64,000 bases of DNA from Aplysia californica (Eukaryota > Mollusca > Gastropoda > Aplysiida > Aplysiidae), in NCBI RefSeq assembly GCF_000002075.1, contig NW_004797554.1:692667-756666 (forward strand), given 5' to 3'. Made by a program: the position numbers and the translations under genes. This document shows positions 1-48,490 of the stretch, one piece after another. Below the pieces are notes generated by a model. The model did not search any database. It saw only the letters and a program-made list of their open reading frames with translations, and was not told the DNA's origin. Every line of letters starts with the position of its first letter. The first letter of the stretch is position 1.

Positions 1-28
1 GGTTGTTTTTGTTTTGTTTTTCCCCAGG

Positions 29-220
29 GACTCCTGGGTGCGAGCCTCATCTCGGTCCGATGTTGTGTCCTTGGGAATGGCACTTGACACAAAATTTCCC
101 ATTTGGCTCGGTCCTATCGGAGATGGGCGTTAAATTTGGAGGTCCAGCGAGCCTCTCCAATACCCTTACTGTGATGCTAGGGGCGTTAAGCCTCTGCAAT
201 TTCGCACATTTTTTCGCTGC
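29..220 (+). mobile_element. SINE family A fragment
   Basis: Contains the SINE-like body gttgtgtccttgggaatggc and catttggctcggtcc, shared in reverse orientation with 848-1017. The tRNA-like head is mostly missing. It lies in the 5'-most visible FAM135 intron. Confidence 0.7.
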
Positions 221-469
221 TTCTGATCCTCCTTGCCCCCCCCCCCCTCCTCATCCTCGCCTTATTCCTCTTTCCTCCTCACTCTTCTCCTACACCCTGA
301 ATACTGGTGGGTCCGGAAAACTAAGGCTAGTGTGAGTTGAGTTAATAAATTTTGTCTCAAAATTTTACAAGTTGTAAGAAGTCTGTTGCTTTCTCTCCTC
401 CGTTTTAACCTGACAAGCATTAAATTATACACGGTAACAGTAACAGTTAGTCTTTTTGCTGAAAACCCG

Positions 470-800
470 ACTTCGGTTCCCGATTGGCATAGTTGTTTCA
501 TCAGATATCTCCGCCTTGCATCCCATCCCACTCAGCCCTGGTTGGCCTGACAGGAAGGGTCGAAGCAGCCCGCCTCCTTTATGGCCTACATATGTCCATG
601 CAAGCGTAAAATCTTCACAATAATAACATTGTTATTTCAAGTTGGTTAGATGACATTTTCACGAGCCATGACACGCAAGACTTAATAAATTTGAATGGGC
701 TTATTTTCTTTTTTAATTTTTACCGCCTTGGTTGACACTATTTAAGGCAGCGTCGAAGCAGCCTGCCTCTTAAATAGTCTAAATTACGTCAATGGGGCAC
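470..800 (+). mobile_element. SINE family B fragments (two)
   Basis: The diagnostic body gaagcagcctgcctcctaaa plus tctaaattgtgtcaatgg occurs at about 530-590 and 745-800. Both pieces are truncated and diverged. Confidence 0.55.
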
Positions 801-847
801 GTATGGTACGTGTATAGGTTTAATGCCCAGGCCAACATTATTATGTT

Positions 848-1017
848 ATTTAAGAGATGGGACCTTTGAGTTTAATGTCCATCTCCGAAGGGACCATGCC
901 AAATGGGAAGTTCGTGTAAAGTACCTTTCCCAAGGACACAACATCAGACCGAGCTGAGGGTCGAACCCCCCGAACCCACAATCTCGCGATTGCGAGTACG
1001 GTAGCCTAGTCTATGGG
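848..1017 (-). mobile_element. SINE family A, tRNA-headed copy
   Basis: On the minus strand it reads a tRNA-like head (gtactcgcaatcgcgag, gtgggttcgggggg) and then tgttgtgtccttgggaaagg. It ends 37 bases before the acceptor of the first visible FAM135 exon. Confidence 0.72.
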
Positions 1018-1054
1018 GCCTTACACAATGCAATTCCTCCAACTCTTTTTTCAG

Positions 1055-36145
<35,091 letters not shown>

Positions 36146-36909
36146 TCATATAAATGAACTGTTACAGAAGGGAAAACCGAAAAGTAAAAAAGTGCTGGAC
36201 GTGCACATCTTCAGCGAACTCGATGAATTTTATGATGCAGAGAGGAAAAAGAACCAGACTGTACATTTTTTAATATTCGGGACTCGAATATGAACGTGAT
36301 GGAAAGTAGAAAAATTTGATGGAATACGTGAAAGTCAAAGGACAATTGTGATTTTTTAATTATTATTACCATTCCCCCTGAAGTGGCAAGCAAATTTCGT
36401 TCGACAGATTGTAAGTTTGTAAAAATATATGCGACTTTATAATCTCTCTGGTTTCATTCTCCCAAAATGCAATATGTAGAAAGTAATATATAACCTTTGT
36501 TGACTTACAATTTTGCCCAGTGATTGGTGTATTTTGATGGGCCTGTATGAAAATCTGTATATTAATTGAATGTGATTTTTTAAAGACAATTGTTTAGAAG
36601 ACTTATTATCCAGTAATCAGTTTGAAATTAATATATTTCTCAAGTATTGGAGATAGTTCAGGTGTTCATTGGTGTTTTTTTATATGAGCATTCCCTAATA
36701 GTTTGAAATCAAAGAGCACTTAGTTGAAATGGTCATTGCATGAGCCATATCCAGTCCATGATGAGTATAGTTACCCTCAATTCTGATAGTTATGAATACT
36801 ATCGTACCTATAAATCTCACAGTGAAACATTTAGACTCTGTTGCTAGTTATGAGATGCAGCAGTTGTTCATCATTTGAATCAGGACAATGTACTCTTCAC
36901 AGGGACTTG

Positions 36910-36915
36910 AATAAA
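36910..36915 (+). promoter_or_regulatory. Candidate poly(A) signal of FAM135 (proximal)
   Basis: An AATAAA hexamer 765 bases after the stop codon. It is one of several candidates and has no strong downstream GU-rich element. Confidence 0.3.
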
Positions 36916-38175
36916 ACTCTCCCAAAAAGTCATTTTAATGGTGGAGGGGGGGTAAAAAAGAACTAAGTGTAAAGTTAGAAACAGATATTGATAGAGAAGC
37001 TGAAATATTACTCCAATTGAAGATGCATTCAATTAGAACAAGCGGGAAACAGGAAAATGTCATTGTATGCTGTGAGGGAGAAACGAAAGTCTAGTCAGTT
37101 GGCGAGAAACAAGTGCTGTGATGTTTACTCCTTTGAATTCTAATCTTCTTCCCCCACCCCAAGCCTTTAAGTAAGACCCATGCTCATGGTCGTTCTTCGA
37201 ACAATTTCTAGATTTCCACCACTGCACTCTGAAGCATGGATTCAGTTCGCTGAAAGGTAAAAGTAAGGCAGACTTAAGAATGTGATCAGGTCAAGTGAGT
37301 TATATATGACAGATTATTGGTCGCTGGTCCATCTTGGAGGTTGATGGTAAATCAATGGGTCACTGGAAGTGGTTCTCATTTCAGGGTAGACAGATACTTT
37401 ATTTCACCACAATGCTGGTCCCAAAGTCACTACTGTGGGAGAAATGTTTTCTTTGATTTGTTTCTCTATCCTCACAGGAGAAAAAGAAAAGGAATCCAGA
37501 TACAATGACTGTGAAACCATGATCCACAGGCTTATTTCCAAGAGAGTATCTTTCTTGCTTTATGATGTCGGGGGGGGGGAAGGGTACAGTTCAGCTGGTC
37601 TTTTCTGAACATGGTGCTAATGGCTCTCAGCTCTTAAGTGCCTAAAGGTCTGTACTAACATATGACTGACATTTGACTGTTACAGACGGAACACAGAGAA
37701 ACTTGAGGAAGTGTCTTTATGACTACTTAGATTTCCTCACAGAAAAGTAAATCGTACGTAGTCAAAATACAGATTTTATACTTGTTTTTATATGAGAAGG
37801 AAATAATGGGCTGACTTCATCTTTTTCCACAAACGAAAGTACTTCATTCGGGTTCCTGCCATATCCTGGGCTTTCATCTGATGCTCATCCAAACCAAATT
37901 GTGTTTTCAGAACTCCCCTACCATGAGGTTCTGCCAACGTTTTGTTTTCATGACAGAAGAGGCAGCTGTATGCTTGGGAACTCGGTAGTGTGTTGACATT
38001 TTTTCTTTCCCAAATTACTAGTTTCATTATTGCGATTAAGAATATTCAATGGTTTCTAAGAATGCTGAATTTCTGTGTGTGAATTAAAGGCTGTTTTTGT
38101 AGTGGTGTTGCTGTAAAAAGTCCAGCTGTGGTTTAGAGTGTTTTTATTAATAAGTAGGACCACAGTTATGAGATT

Positions 38176-38330
38176 GAGCTGAGCTGACATTCTCTGTCTG
38201 GAGGTTGAGCTAAGCTTACATTCTCAGTCTGGAGGTTGAGCTAAGCTGACATTCTCTGTCTGGAGGTTGAGCTAAGCTGACATTCTCTGTCTGGAGGTTG
38301 AGCTAAGCTGACATTCTCTGTCTGGGGGGT
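38176..38330 (+). repeat. 31-bp tandem repeat, about 5 copies
   Basis: Unit ctgacattctctgtctggag plus gttgagctaag, in the FAM135 3' region. Confidence 0.9.
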
Positions 38331-39675
38331 AATATTCGTGCTCTATTATCCACAATACTGGGAAGGAATCAATGGCTGAATTGTTCTTTCCCGTCTCCTC
38401 TCTACATGTATGGAAGGTATATAGATTGAAATATACGAAGGCCCCAATACACAAAATGGTGAATACATCGGTTAGGGTTCACCTGGTGGCACAGTGACTT
38501 ATGTCATCAGAAACACATGATCAAGCTGTGTGGCATGAAGACTTAGTCTCACTATGAGCAAGGTCCTCTTTTTGCTCTTCACACCTCAAAGGTTGTCGTA
38601 GCACAAGCTTTATAATAAAAGAATAGATGACATGTCAGCGTAACACTGTGTTATTTGCCTTTTGGGGTTGTGACAGTGTTTACTCTCACTTGAATAAAGA
38701 AGTTTATTCACTGATTCTTCTTATGAAAGTACATGTGGCTTTGACTGGCTTTTTGCTGCAGCACGTTTTCCCGTCTGACAAAAGGGCTCTCAAATGCTAC
38801 ACAATTTTTACTCCGTTTTGTCTTTTTTCTGGACTAGTATTTGGCCTCACTACTTTTGTGTTTTACTTGTTGGATTTCATTCTAGGGTTCTGTGTTTATA
38901 AACTTGCAAAGGCTCATTTTGTTTCCAGTCATTTTGATGTGTCATTCAGTCTCTAAGGATGTAATTTATAGGATTGTGTTTGAAAATGGAGGTTTCCATT
39001 GTCCATACATCAGGGATATGTTGAGAAAAAGTTTTTAAAAGTGTTATGTTTTTGGGAAAGAGTGAAAAGCGTTATATCGTCGTTAGTTCTTTAACATTGA
39101 TATTATATTGGTTTCTTAAGAATTTGCTAGTTATGAATTCCTATGGAGTCTTTGATAAGACACAGGAGAGCCAGACAGCTCATCAGAAAGAAAAAATAAG
39201 ATTTGGTCTCTTTGTAAAATCATTTGGATTCAGGTTTGACTAATTGCAACATTGTATTTTTTATTTGGCCCAAGAACTCTCAATTCTCTGTGAGATTTGG
39301 TTTAATTATTTGTGCCTGTCATTTGTTCCATCACTTTGTTGACATGGTTCTTTCAGCTTGAGAAAGGAGAGTGGGAGTTTGAAAGTGTAAGTGTAAGATG
39401 CTGACGTTTTTCCCCCCCACTTGCCTTTGCTTGTTGATGCATCGGGTTACACGTTCGAGTATGTTATCCCTTCTATTTCATCCTCTCTCTATGCAGCTTT
39501 AAGCAAAATGCCATGTTGGTCTGTGTGAAATGCTTGTTCATTTGTAGAGATCTGATATATTTACAAAGTTTGAAGTACCTGTTCTAGTGTACTGTGGTGA
39601 TGAAGCTCAAATACCGGGCATGTCCTTTTGTTTCCTCCTAGTGTGTGCTTGTTCAGTTCTGAAATATGCTGATTG

Positions 39676-39681
39676 AATAAA
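39676..39681 (+). promoter_or_regulatory. Candidate poly(A) signal of FAM135 (distal)
   Basis: AATAAA inside gattgaataaagcttg, with T/G-rich sequence (tttcttgtcagtctgttg) 50-70 bases downstream. If used, the 3' UTR would be about 3.5 kb. Confidence 0.35.
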
Positions 39682-40056
39682 GCTTGTAACTGTAATTAAA
39701 TGACAAGCAAATCGGAAACGATGTTGGGACATTTATTTTCTTGTCAGTCTGTTGCACAATTGATGTTGACTTGTGTATAGATGCTGAGATGCCCCGACCC
39801 GGCCCCCATTCCCCCTGTGACCTACCCCACAAAATGACCCTTGCTGAGATGAGGTTTTGTGGTAATGGTTGTATATATACATTGTATTTTATTTGTTTCT
39901 ATTATATGATATATTATATAATATATCCTGACACCAGTGACTTCTGGGATTTTTTTGGTCTGAAGATTGGTTCTCATGTACGTTTTGTCTCGCAGGGTGG
40001 GCCAAAATATGTCCATAAGGGGGTGTAAAGCAGGGTCATTCTTATTGACTCGCCAA

Positions 40057-40150
40057 CTGATTAGTAAATGACAAGACAATAGATTAACTGTGAGAGCCAC
40101 AAGGCTGATTAGTAAATGACAAGACAATAGATTAACTGTGAGAGCCACAA
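40057..40150 (+). repeat. 47-bp tandem duplication
   Basis: Two identical units beginning ctgattagtaaatgacaaga and ending gagccacaagg. Confidence 0.9.
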
Positions 40151-40790
40151 GGAAAGTGAAGACCTCACACCCAGAGATTTCCTCTTTCATGTCATATGTG
40201 CCTCAATGACATGCATTTGTGCAGCACTGAATTTGGTTTTCGTTGAAACAGGGTGAGTCATTTAAAATAACTCTGTATTTGTTCACATGGCCATCATAAC
40301 TGAGGTACGTACAGGTCTTGATGGGTCCACAAATAGGGTTTATGTTAGGAAAGTAGAAATGGGAATAAATCCACCATATTTTAGTTAGCTCCTTGCTCTT
40401 GGTGTTTGAAATCAGCTCCAAACGCAATACTTTAAAAGAGAAGTTGAGGCGTGTTCCTCTCTGCCGTCAAAGTAAATGACACAATGGGAATAGTATTTTG
40501 TGACTGTAGTTTATGGCCAGCTAGATGTGAGCTGTAAATGTTTCCTCTCCTGTGTATGGAAATCCTTTTGGCCCACTCTGAACGATAGTATTATATTTGC
40601 AGGTCTCAGACAGTTAGTTGTGATTATTTCTGATCTTTTTTTTTTAGATTTGTGTTTGAGAAGAGAATTTATTGAGGCATCTGTTGACATTTGTACTACA
40701 GATTGTGGGGTTTTTTTTCAGTTGAGTTGCACCAGTGTAAATTGAGACAGAGGGTTTTTGTTTGTTTGTTTGTGGGGGGTTTTTTGGGTT

Positions 40791-40939
40791 NNNNNNNNNN
40801 NNNNNNNNNNNNNNNNNNNNNNNNNNNNNNNNNNNNNNNNNNNNNNNNNNNNNNNNNNNNNNNNNNNNNNNNNNNNNNNNNNNNNNNNNNNNNNNNNNNN
40901 NNNNNNNNNNNNNNNNNNNNNNNNNNNNNNNNNNNNNNN
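40791..40939. other. Assembly gap (149 N)
   Basis: A run of N between a T/G-rich stretch (ggggttttttgggtt) and a G run. This is probably a sequencing stall in a G-rich tract rather than missing genes. Confidence 0.99.
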
Positions 40940-43900
40940 GGGGGGGGAACTTGTTTTGTATTTTCCCTCTAACATTGGTGCCAGGGTTTTGTTGTTTTGT
41001 TTTGTTTTTCTACCACGTGTTTAGCTGTTTCAACCTTCCCACCCATGATCACTCAGGCTGTGAACTTCATCCAAAGCCATGCCATGAATTTACTACGGTT
41101 ATGCAGACTTGGTTTAGCAATTGATTGGACAGTGGTTGTACAGATTTTAATTGCCTTACAACCACGTCTCACAAATACTCACAATGTACAGTAACTTGTT
41201 CAGTATCCGGAAGGTGTATCTTTCAGTATATAGATGATGTAATCAAGAGGTTTGTGACATTCTGCTTTCTCCTGTTCATCTCTACAGGAGTAGTACGTAA
41301 AGTTGTAACGATTTCTCGCTCTGCCTCTTCTCAAAGGGCCTGGTGTTGTTTTGGCAATAATTGGTTTCCTTGTATTTTTAGCCCTACATATCACTACCTT
41401 CCTCTGATATAACTGGTTTCGTCATTGGTGTTCATTTTTCACCCATTTTTTAAAAAAAAAGTTTTGTTGCTAGTTTTTGTCATTTTGGCAGGGATTTCAC
41501 GTGTGAAAATGGTTGTCTAAAATGTTTCTTTTGTAAGGGAAAAAGAAAGAAAGTCGTTGGGTGCACTTTCTGAACTTTCAGACAACTCGGATCAGTTTTT
41601 ACTCAACGGATTGCTTTGTGTTGTGAGGTTCTTTTCTGTATCATTTGAGAACAGATGGGCTTTAATGGCACTTTACCAAACTTATGAATTTTTTCTCTTG
41701 CAAAAACGGAATTTTCTTCTGTACTGTCAGCCTGGCCAGTTCATTTTAATTCCTACATGTGACTAGAAAATCAGAGCGATGGAACTGGTATTGTTGCTTT
41801 GGTTTTGTTCTACTTTTTAAAATATATTTGTTATGCATTTTCATCGGGGATTGCCTAATGTAAAAGCAATTTCGTACCTCATTACCTGGATATATTGACT
41901 CAGAGACCCAAGCTCTGAAATGCGGTTGTGTTTTTGTGCCCTCTGTTTTATTGATCACTTTGATTGACTGGCATTCCTCGAGGTATTGTTTCCAAAGACA
42001 GCGCACAGACTGAAGCCTAGCACTTTATTCTGTTAGGAGTGACTCTGTATTCTATTGCAACAAAAGCTTCCGGATAAGACGACAATCATTCGGGGGTATT
42101 TTCTCTTACATTTTCTCCTTCATTCCTGTGGTAGAGCTCAGGGGTAGCTGATCGTTGGTGTAGGTTTTACAGCCCACTATAACTTGTAAATGGTGTGACA
42201 TGTTTTCCTAACAGACCCCCCTTGTGTGTTTCTGGCTTTCACCTACTAACTGATGAAAATACCGTACTCTTAATCATTTTGTGGGTTTTTGTTAGCTTTT
42301 TTTGGTCAATACATTGGCAACATGAGGCTTTTTCTTTTTCTCAACTATCATGGTATTAGTTGAGTGAAATCAGTTGACAGGATTGATTTGATGCACCTTC
42401 AAGTTAAGTCTGACCTCAGGTGAGGTCAAGTATAGAGTTATTTCTCTGTCAGGGTTTGAAGTAATGTTTGTCTAATGAAGGCACAGATGTTATCACCTGT
42501 TTCAGGTTCATTATGAAAAGCTTTCCTATTTTTCTGACCTCCCATTTCTTCTCAACATGAGGAGAGCGCCGGAAATTAAAGGAGTAAAAGTCAACAGGGA
42601 CAGGACGGCGGTCGGGAAAGTCAAAAAGAGCAGTTCTCAGTCCTATTTTTTTTATTTTAACAAGTGACCTCATGTTCATTTCATGAGACATCTGGGTCAC
42701 TTACGTCTTTGTCATTCATTCCAGTCTCTTGTAGCTTTGTGTGTTTTAAATGAGTACGTTACCAGAGCCTTTTCCCCCGTTTTTGGTCTCAATTTTGCCT
42801 CGGAATATCTCTATGAAACAAATTTGTTTGCCCACCCCCATCTATACCATTTGTGATGTATGTATTAAATTTGGAACATGCGTATAGCTCAGTATTGTTT
42901 TTGTTGATTATCTGAATACCCCCCTTTATTTTGCTCTCATAGCTTTATAACGTGTAGTGTAAGATACAGTAAAAAAAAACCTATGGCTTTGCTTTAACAC
43001 TGCAACTGCAAGTTGTTTTTTACTTAATACTCAGCATAGCACTTACAAAGAAGTGATTTGTTTGTAGTAAACTGTTTTGGAGTTGTAGCAATTTTGTTTT
43101 TCCTTTTTTCAATAGCGCATCAGCAAAGTTTGTATCAGTAAGGTAATGATATCAGATCTAATTATTTCGTCTGCTTCATAATTCTTAGTTATATATACCA
43201 ATTGCTACCATTGTATAGGAGGACTGGACAAAATGCAGGGACAAAAGTGACAAACGTAAAATTTGTGTTCTGTATTTAGTTTGTGAGCCCAGCGAGAGAT
43301 ATATTAAAGTTGACAGACTACTGTACTCAACTTCCTACCTTGCAAGTTCCATGACAAACTTTTTGACATATTTTTGAGTTGAGCTTGTCATTTACTGGAT
43401 GCTGGGTAGATATTTTACTTTTAACCAGAGAGTGCAAACCATAGACTGGCCTTTGCACTGAGGGGAAATATTCTGGCAAGATTCTTCGATCCAAAGCTTG
43501 AACTTCTCTGTTCATAAACATGTTCTCCTGTTGCCAGTTCCTCGGCAAGCTGCTTCTGGGGAAAATCATGACTTGTTTGTCTTGTAGTCCATGGTAGGGG
43601 CTAAATTATTGAACATTGTTTGAAGTTTTTCTATTTTCTTTATGTTGGTTAAGAAAGTTTTTTTCTTACTTTTTTGTTTTTTATTGTCGATTATTCATTT
43701 TGAAAGCCTCAATCACGAGTCTGGTATGTTGGTCATAAATTTACTTCTTTAATCTTTTTGTTCAAGAAACGGGGCAGTGTTTTGTATAAATACACGTCCT
43801 GTTTTTATGTGCTGGGGACAGTACATGTTGCAGTGGTATTAGGCTTTCAGCTTTCAGGTTTATGTGTATTCTGTACAGATCCATGTCTTGAAACCATACA

Positions 43901-44639
43901 GTATGCATGCTTGCTTTTTACTTGCTTCTTTGCAGGAACTTTTCGGCCAGCATTTTTACAGTGTTGTGTTGGGCCCAGTCGCTTTGCTGAATTTCCTCAA
44001 ATGTTGTCCTATTCTCTTTGGTCTAGTTGAGAGTTCTATGAATGTGAGCTTCAGCTTAATCCAGTAACCTGACAGGTTGATTATTTGTTGGTTAAGTGCC
44101 ATGTGCTGGACAGCTGAGCCCACAAAGCTCACAAATTTTGAATCAACTGTTGAAACTGTGAGAGGTTGGATGAGAACATTGCAAACAAGGTTATTTCGTT
44201 CAACTAAAGCAATTTGCCTTGGACATTTCAGGCACTGACTCTTCTTAAACAGGGTCCCTTTCTGAAATGTACAACGTTAATTTCTTGTGTTAAGGCTTCT
44301 ACATATTAACCTTTTTGGGGTGAGCTTGTAAAGTTAAATTTATGGGGGGGGGAAGTGTAAGTGGCAGAAAAAGTCATGTTTCCGACTAGTGTTCAGAATT
44401 TTAAAATTATCTGAGCAGAAAGGTTTTGAGATCCCTAACAAATGCTTAATCTGATTCTGTGAATTATTAGATTAACCTCTTCACTGTCACACTGGTTTTT
44501 AGGGGGTTTTTTGTAGGCTATATATTATTTAAGTGCATGTATATATACGATCCAATCTTATAGTCCGTGACAGTCTTGATTCAGACAGTGAAGGGGTCTT
44601 GGCAGAAATATATGATTTAAGAAATATATTTGAAAGATG

Positions 44640-44810
44640 AGTTAATAAACATAGAGAGCAAGTAAAAGCAAATAAAAAGAGAGAGAATATAAGTAAAAAG
44701 AGAGCAAGTATAAAGAGAGAGAGAATATAAGTAAAGAGAGAGCCTGTATAAATAGCGAGAGGGAGAGAATATAAGTAAAGAGAGAGCCTGTATATATAGA
44801 GAATGAGACA
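44640..44810 (+). repeat. Purine-rich imperfect repeat
   Basis: Irregular units of gagagaatataagtaaa and gagagagcctgtata, intergenic. They produce Ser/Leu/Tyr-rich open frames on the other strand that are not genes. Confidence 0.8.
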
Positions 44811-45751
44811 GAAAAATGAACAGTAAATTCAATTATTCTTTCACTTGTGTAGCATTCCCTGATGACTTCATCCACGATTACAACCTGATAAAGATTTACT
44901 CTTTCGACATCTGAAAGGAACGGCTGTACACCTGTGAAAAGAGTGAACCAGAGTTTGCAGTGCTTTTCGCAGCTAACAATATTATGATATGTAGAGCTTT
45001 TGTGACAGTACTTTGGCAAAGCTGGTACTTTTACTTTTGGACTGTAAATACCGTGTGCCAGACAGAGAAAGTGCGATGACTTTCAGAGCGTGTAGTTGTT
45101 GATGAGTAAATCGTGTCGCGTAAACTGAGAGCAATTTTGTTCCTTGGTCACGAAGCATCGTGCAATCTCCATCCATGTCGTCTGACACCCAAGTGGTCTT
45201 CTTTGTACTTAATTTGCAATGCGTTACAGAGCAGAACTTACTCGGAAGCATGTTGATGATGTGTATTTTTCTCTACAGACAAAATGTTGTCCTTTTGACT
45301 TTTGAAAAGAAATATGGCAATATAATTATAATGATGATAGAATTATAAGATGTCTGGTGGAGTTTTCCCCCTCTCTGTGACTTTCAAACTGCCATCATCA
45401 ATATGTTGGACTTTCAAGGCGTGAAATTTTCATAAATCTTTTATTACCTGAAGCCATAACCACTGTTCTTTGTTAGTAATATCAGATGTAAACAATCTAT
45501 GGTATTAATAATCATATGACATTACAAACTGGATCCATCATAACTCACTCCTCTGTCCAGACTCTAGGGTATTTTATGTTGTATAATTTGTAGTACATTA
45601 TCTTTATTTCTTCTTTTATACAATATATAAGAAGTGACTAGTTGCAGCCCCTTGTGTTGGTTTGTCCATCTTTGACTACTTTGAGTTCCTGGTCTTGTAT
45701 TGCTTTGTACCTGTGTGCAGCATGAGCAACATTATTATTGCAAAGGACATT

Positions 45752-46183
45752 TGTGAGGCAGCGTGGTGGAATCAGGCTCTCGTCAAAATAATCAAAATGA
45801 AGAAACTTGCATTTTTCTGCTGGTTTGTGAATTTTTATCAAATTTTTGGTTTTTGGCTCTTCATGCCCATTAAAGAACTCATTTCTGTGTGGATTTTTCT
45901 GAAAAACGTTGATTAAAGGTACAATAAATGTAAATTTTCAGTTGCCAAGGACTTTTAAGCTAAGGAAATAACTAATCTTTGTCTGCCATTTTCTCTCTAA
46001 TTTTTACCTCTGAAAACAAGTGACCCCCACCTCCTTCATTTGCAAATATCTCGACTTGTATTCAAGATAAATGGATATTTTTTTTCATCCAAATAAAGAC
46101 AAGTGAACAAGCTTTAAGATGATACCAATAACTCTACATGCCCAAAAATTGACGAGAGCCTGATTCCACCACGCTGCCTCACA
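45752..46183 (+). mobile_element. MITE family 'TGTGAGG', copy 4
   Basis: A full copy in the intergenic region with intact terminal repeats. The flanks are TT/TT, showing the target is not strictly TA. Confidence 0.88.
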
Positions 46184-47559
46184 TTTATTTAACTCATCCT
46201 ATTTTCCTATGTGGTAAAATCCAAAAAGTACTTCCTTAGACAAGATACAGCACTACTTGTACTTGTCATGCCTTGTCAGATGGAAAGTAAAGTAGTTTAA
46301 AACCTGTTGTCCATGAGGAGCTTCGATTCTTCCGTCTATCTGACAGTTTTTATAAATGAAATGATAATAATCAAATTCCTTTCATGATTTATTATAGACC
46401 TGAAAACTAAACAAAATATATATATTTGGTTAAAATGAGGTGGGGGGGGGGAGGCAATGAAATTGCAATTAATCTAAATTAGTAAGTTTCCTCCATTTTA
46501 GGATTAAGGATTCAGTCTGTCCATTTTGTTCTCTTCGCTCAAAGTTTTTGTGTGACAACTGACAAGAGCTGATAGACCTCCTCAAGGACGTGTGTCCATT
46601 GCTCCAGGCAGTCTTCAGAGTCACCTCATTCCTTGTGTAGTGTAGGCGATTATAGGCTAAAACAGCACCTAGACATGGATGGCTGGTGCCTCTATAAATA
46701 AATCATTGATGGTCTGGTAGTGTAGGAGGGTACTTAAGTCTGCTGCTCAGTAAATGGCAAGATTTGTACGATATTCATATTTCACAAGTTCCATGAAAAG
46801 GGATAAAACCCAGAATTAAGAGCCTCCATTTACAACTACTATTACAGAATGTTTGTATTACTGACATTTATACTACAGGAGCGTACGAAGGAAGGGTAGT
46901 GTGTGTTAATGATCACAATTTGAGTTTCTTAAGCAGCCGTTGATTCCTGAAAGATTTAGTTCTTTTAGTAGAGCAAATCCAAAAGTTGCTTTTTGTTACT
47001 GCCAAACTGGACTTGACATTTTAATTCTTTTTGTTGGAGTGTTTCATATTTTATCCTCGTTTTGACAATAAGTGTATGAACTTAGTACGGTAATCACCAG
47101 TTGTGTAAGAAGTCTAGAGATTTAGGCGTGTATTTTAATCTCATTTCACATTTTAATTTTTTTTTTTTCAATTGTAATTGATCACGGGTTTTTAAATGCC
47201 CCAGCAACAACCCCTACCCTGTCAAATTCCCCCCCCCTGAGTCTACTTGTATGCCCTGTCCGGTAATAAAATATTTGTATATTTATTCTGTGTTTTAGGA
47301 GTGTAACTGCATCCCTTAGTTGGAGTGGATACGTCCCATACCCGTGTCCTGCGATTTATGATGCATGTATTTATGGATTGTCAGTAAAGGAACACATAAC
47401 GGCCATGTGATAACCATAACTGAAATAAATACTATGTTTATCGTACCAACATCTTCTATTGCATTCAAATTTCTTTATTGTCGGTTGTCTCAAAAATGTT
47501 TGTTTACATAACGTTAATAATAGTAATGATGATTATGGTGATGATTTTGCTGATTATAG

Positions 47560-47777
47560 ATTTAATCATTATCATTATCATCATTTTCATTATTATTAGT
47601 AGCAGTATTATTATATCATTATCATTATCATCATTTTCATTATTATTAGTAGCAGTATTATTATATCATTATCATTATCATCATTTTCATTATTATTAGT
47701 AGCAGTATTATTATATCATTTTCATTATCATCATTTTCATTATTATTAGTAGCAGTATTATTATATCATTATCATTA
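47560..47777 (+). repeat. 50-bp tandem repeat built from TCA/TTA triplets
   Basis: Four units containing tcattttcattattattagt and agcagtattattata, grown out of an ATT/ATC microsatellite. Confidence 0.9.
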
Positions 47778-47926
47778 ATGTTATTATTAACCTATTACTT
47801 TTTTATCGCTTTCTTTTTTATGAGGGAAATTATTTTTCTTTGCTCGTTCCTTGTGTTCCAGATATTTCCGAGGAAGACATCTAAAGTTTGAACTCCTAAT
47901 GGAGGTAAACATAATTATTTTGTTAA

Positions 47927-48166
47927 GTCTATCCGTACGCCCTGGGGTCATTTTGTACTCCCAGGATTGTATTCTTCACATTTTAAAATACTTCTAGTAG
48001 GAAGATCTCTTTGAAACTTTCAGTATTTCTCAAAAAATTGTTTTGACAGACTGCTATGCAAAGCGCACGAATTGGATTAACGAGTAAATTTCCTCTTTGG
48101 AAAGTGATGGCACAGAGTTCTCCACGTCGTATGGATATGATAGTAAAACATGACGTACAGATAGGA
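47927..48166 (-). mobile_element. piggyBac-like MITE, copy 2
   Basis: 240 bp flanked by perfect TTAA on both sides (47923-47926, 48167-48170). The terminal repeats are GTCTATCCGTACG and, from the other strand, TCCTATCTGTACG. Reverse orientation relative to copy 1. It has no coding capacity. Confidence 0.82.
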
Positions 48167-48282
48167 TTAATACATCATTGTAATGGTCACGCTACTGGTC
48201 CTGCCACCTGATCAATAACATCATGGAAGGCAGCCTCTAGGGCCTAACATCACATAGGAATTGGATGAGGGTTTACTGAGGT

Positions 48283-48490
48283 AGATGTTTATACTATACC
48301 CCAATCAACACAATTTAGATAATTTAGGAGGCAGGCTACTTCAACCCTGCCTGTCAGGGTCAAGGCCTGAGAGGGATACAACGTTTCAGCTGACAGAGAG
48401 ACCCAATGAGAAGCCTTCCCACATGGGAATTAAACTCACATTTTCTGCATGCCACAGCGAAGCACCAATCCGCTACACCACAGAAAGTTT
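48283..48490 (-). mobile_element. SINE family B, best-preserved copy
   Basis: On the minus strand: tRNA-like head with gtagcggattggtgcttcgc and gagtttaattccca, then ccttgaccctgacaggcagg, gttgaagtagcctgcctcc and atctaaattgtgttgattgg. Confidence 0.7.

Larger units (their letters stand above)
1..1054 (+). other. FAM135 intron sequence upstream of the first visible exon
   Basis: Holds SINE family A and B pieces and a C run (237-247). I looked for an exon coding the expected N-terminus (VEFSVEL-KFYNVDLF) and saw none. Confidence 0.6.
36146..39700 (+). other. Probable FAM135 3' UTR and downstream sequence
   Basis: There is no coding signal on either strand for 3.5 kb after the stop. AATAAA hexamers occur at 36910-36915, 38614-38619 and 39676-39681; the last is followed by T/G-rich sequence. 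Which one is used cannot be told from sequence. The only structured repeat is a 31-bp tandem array near 38180-38330. Confidence 0.45.

Noticed and set aside
43758-44067. Hydrophobic Cys-rich open frames in the intergenic region
   Set aside because: Overlapping frames with similar length and composition typical of T-rich non-coding DNA; no homology recognised.
44471-44602. Possible small piggyBac-like MITE (ttaacctcttcactgtc ... gacagtgaagggg)
   Set aside because: The ends are complementary but the right flank is not TTAA, and I see no second copy in the window.
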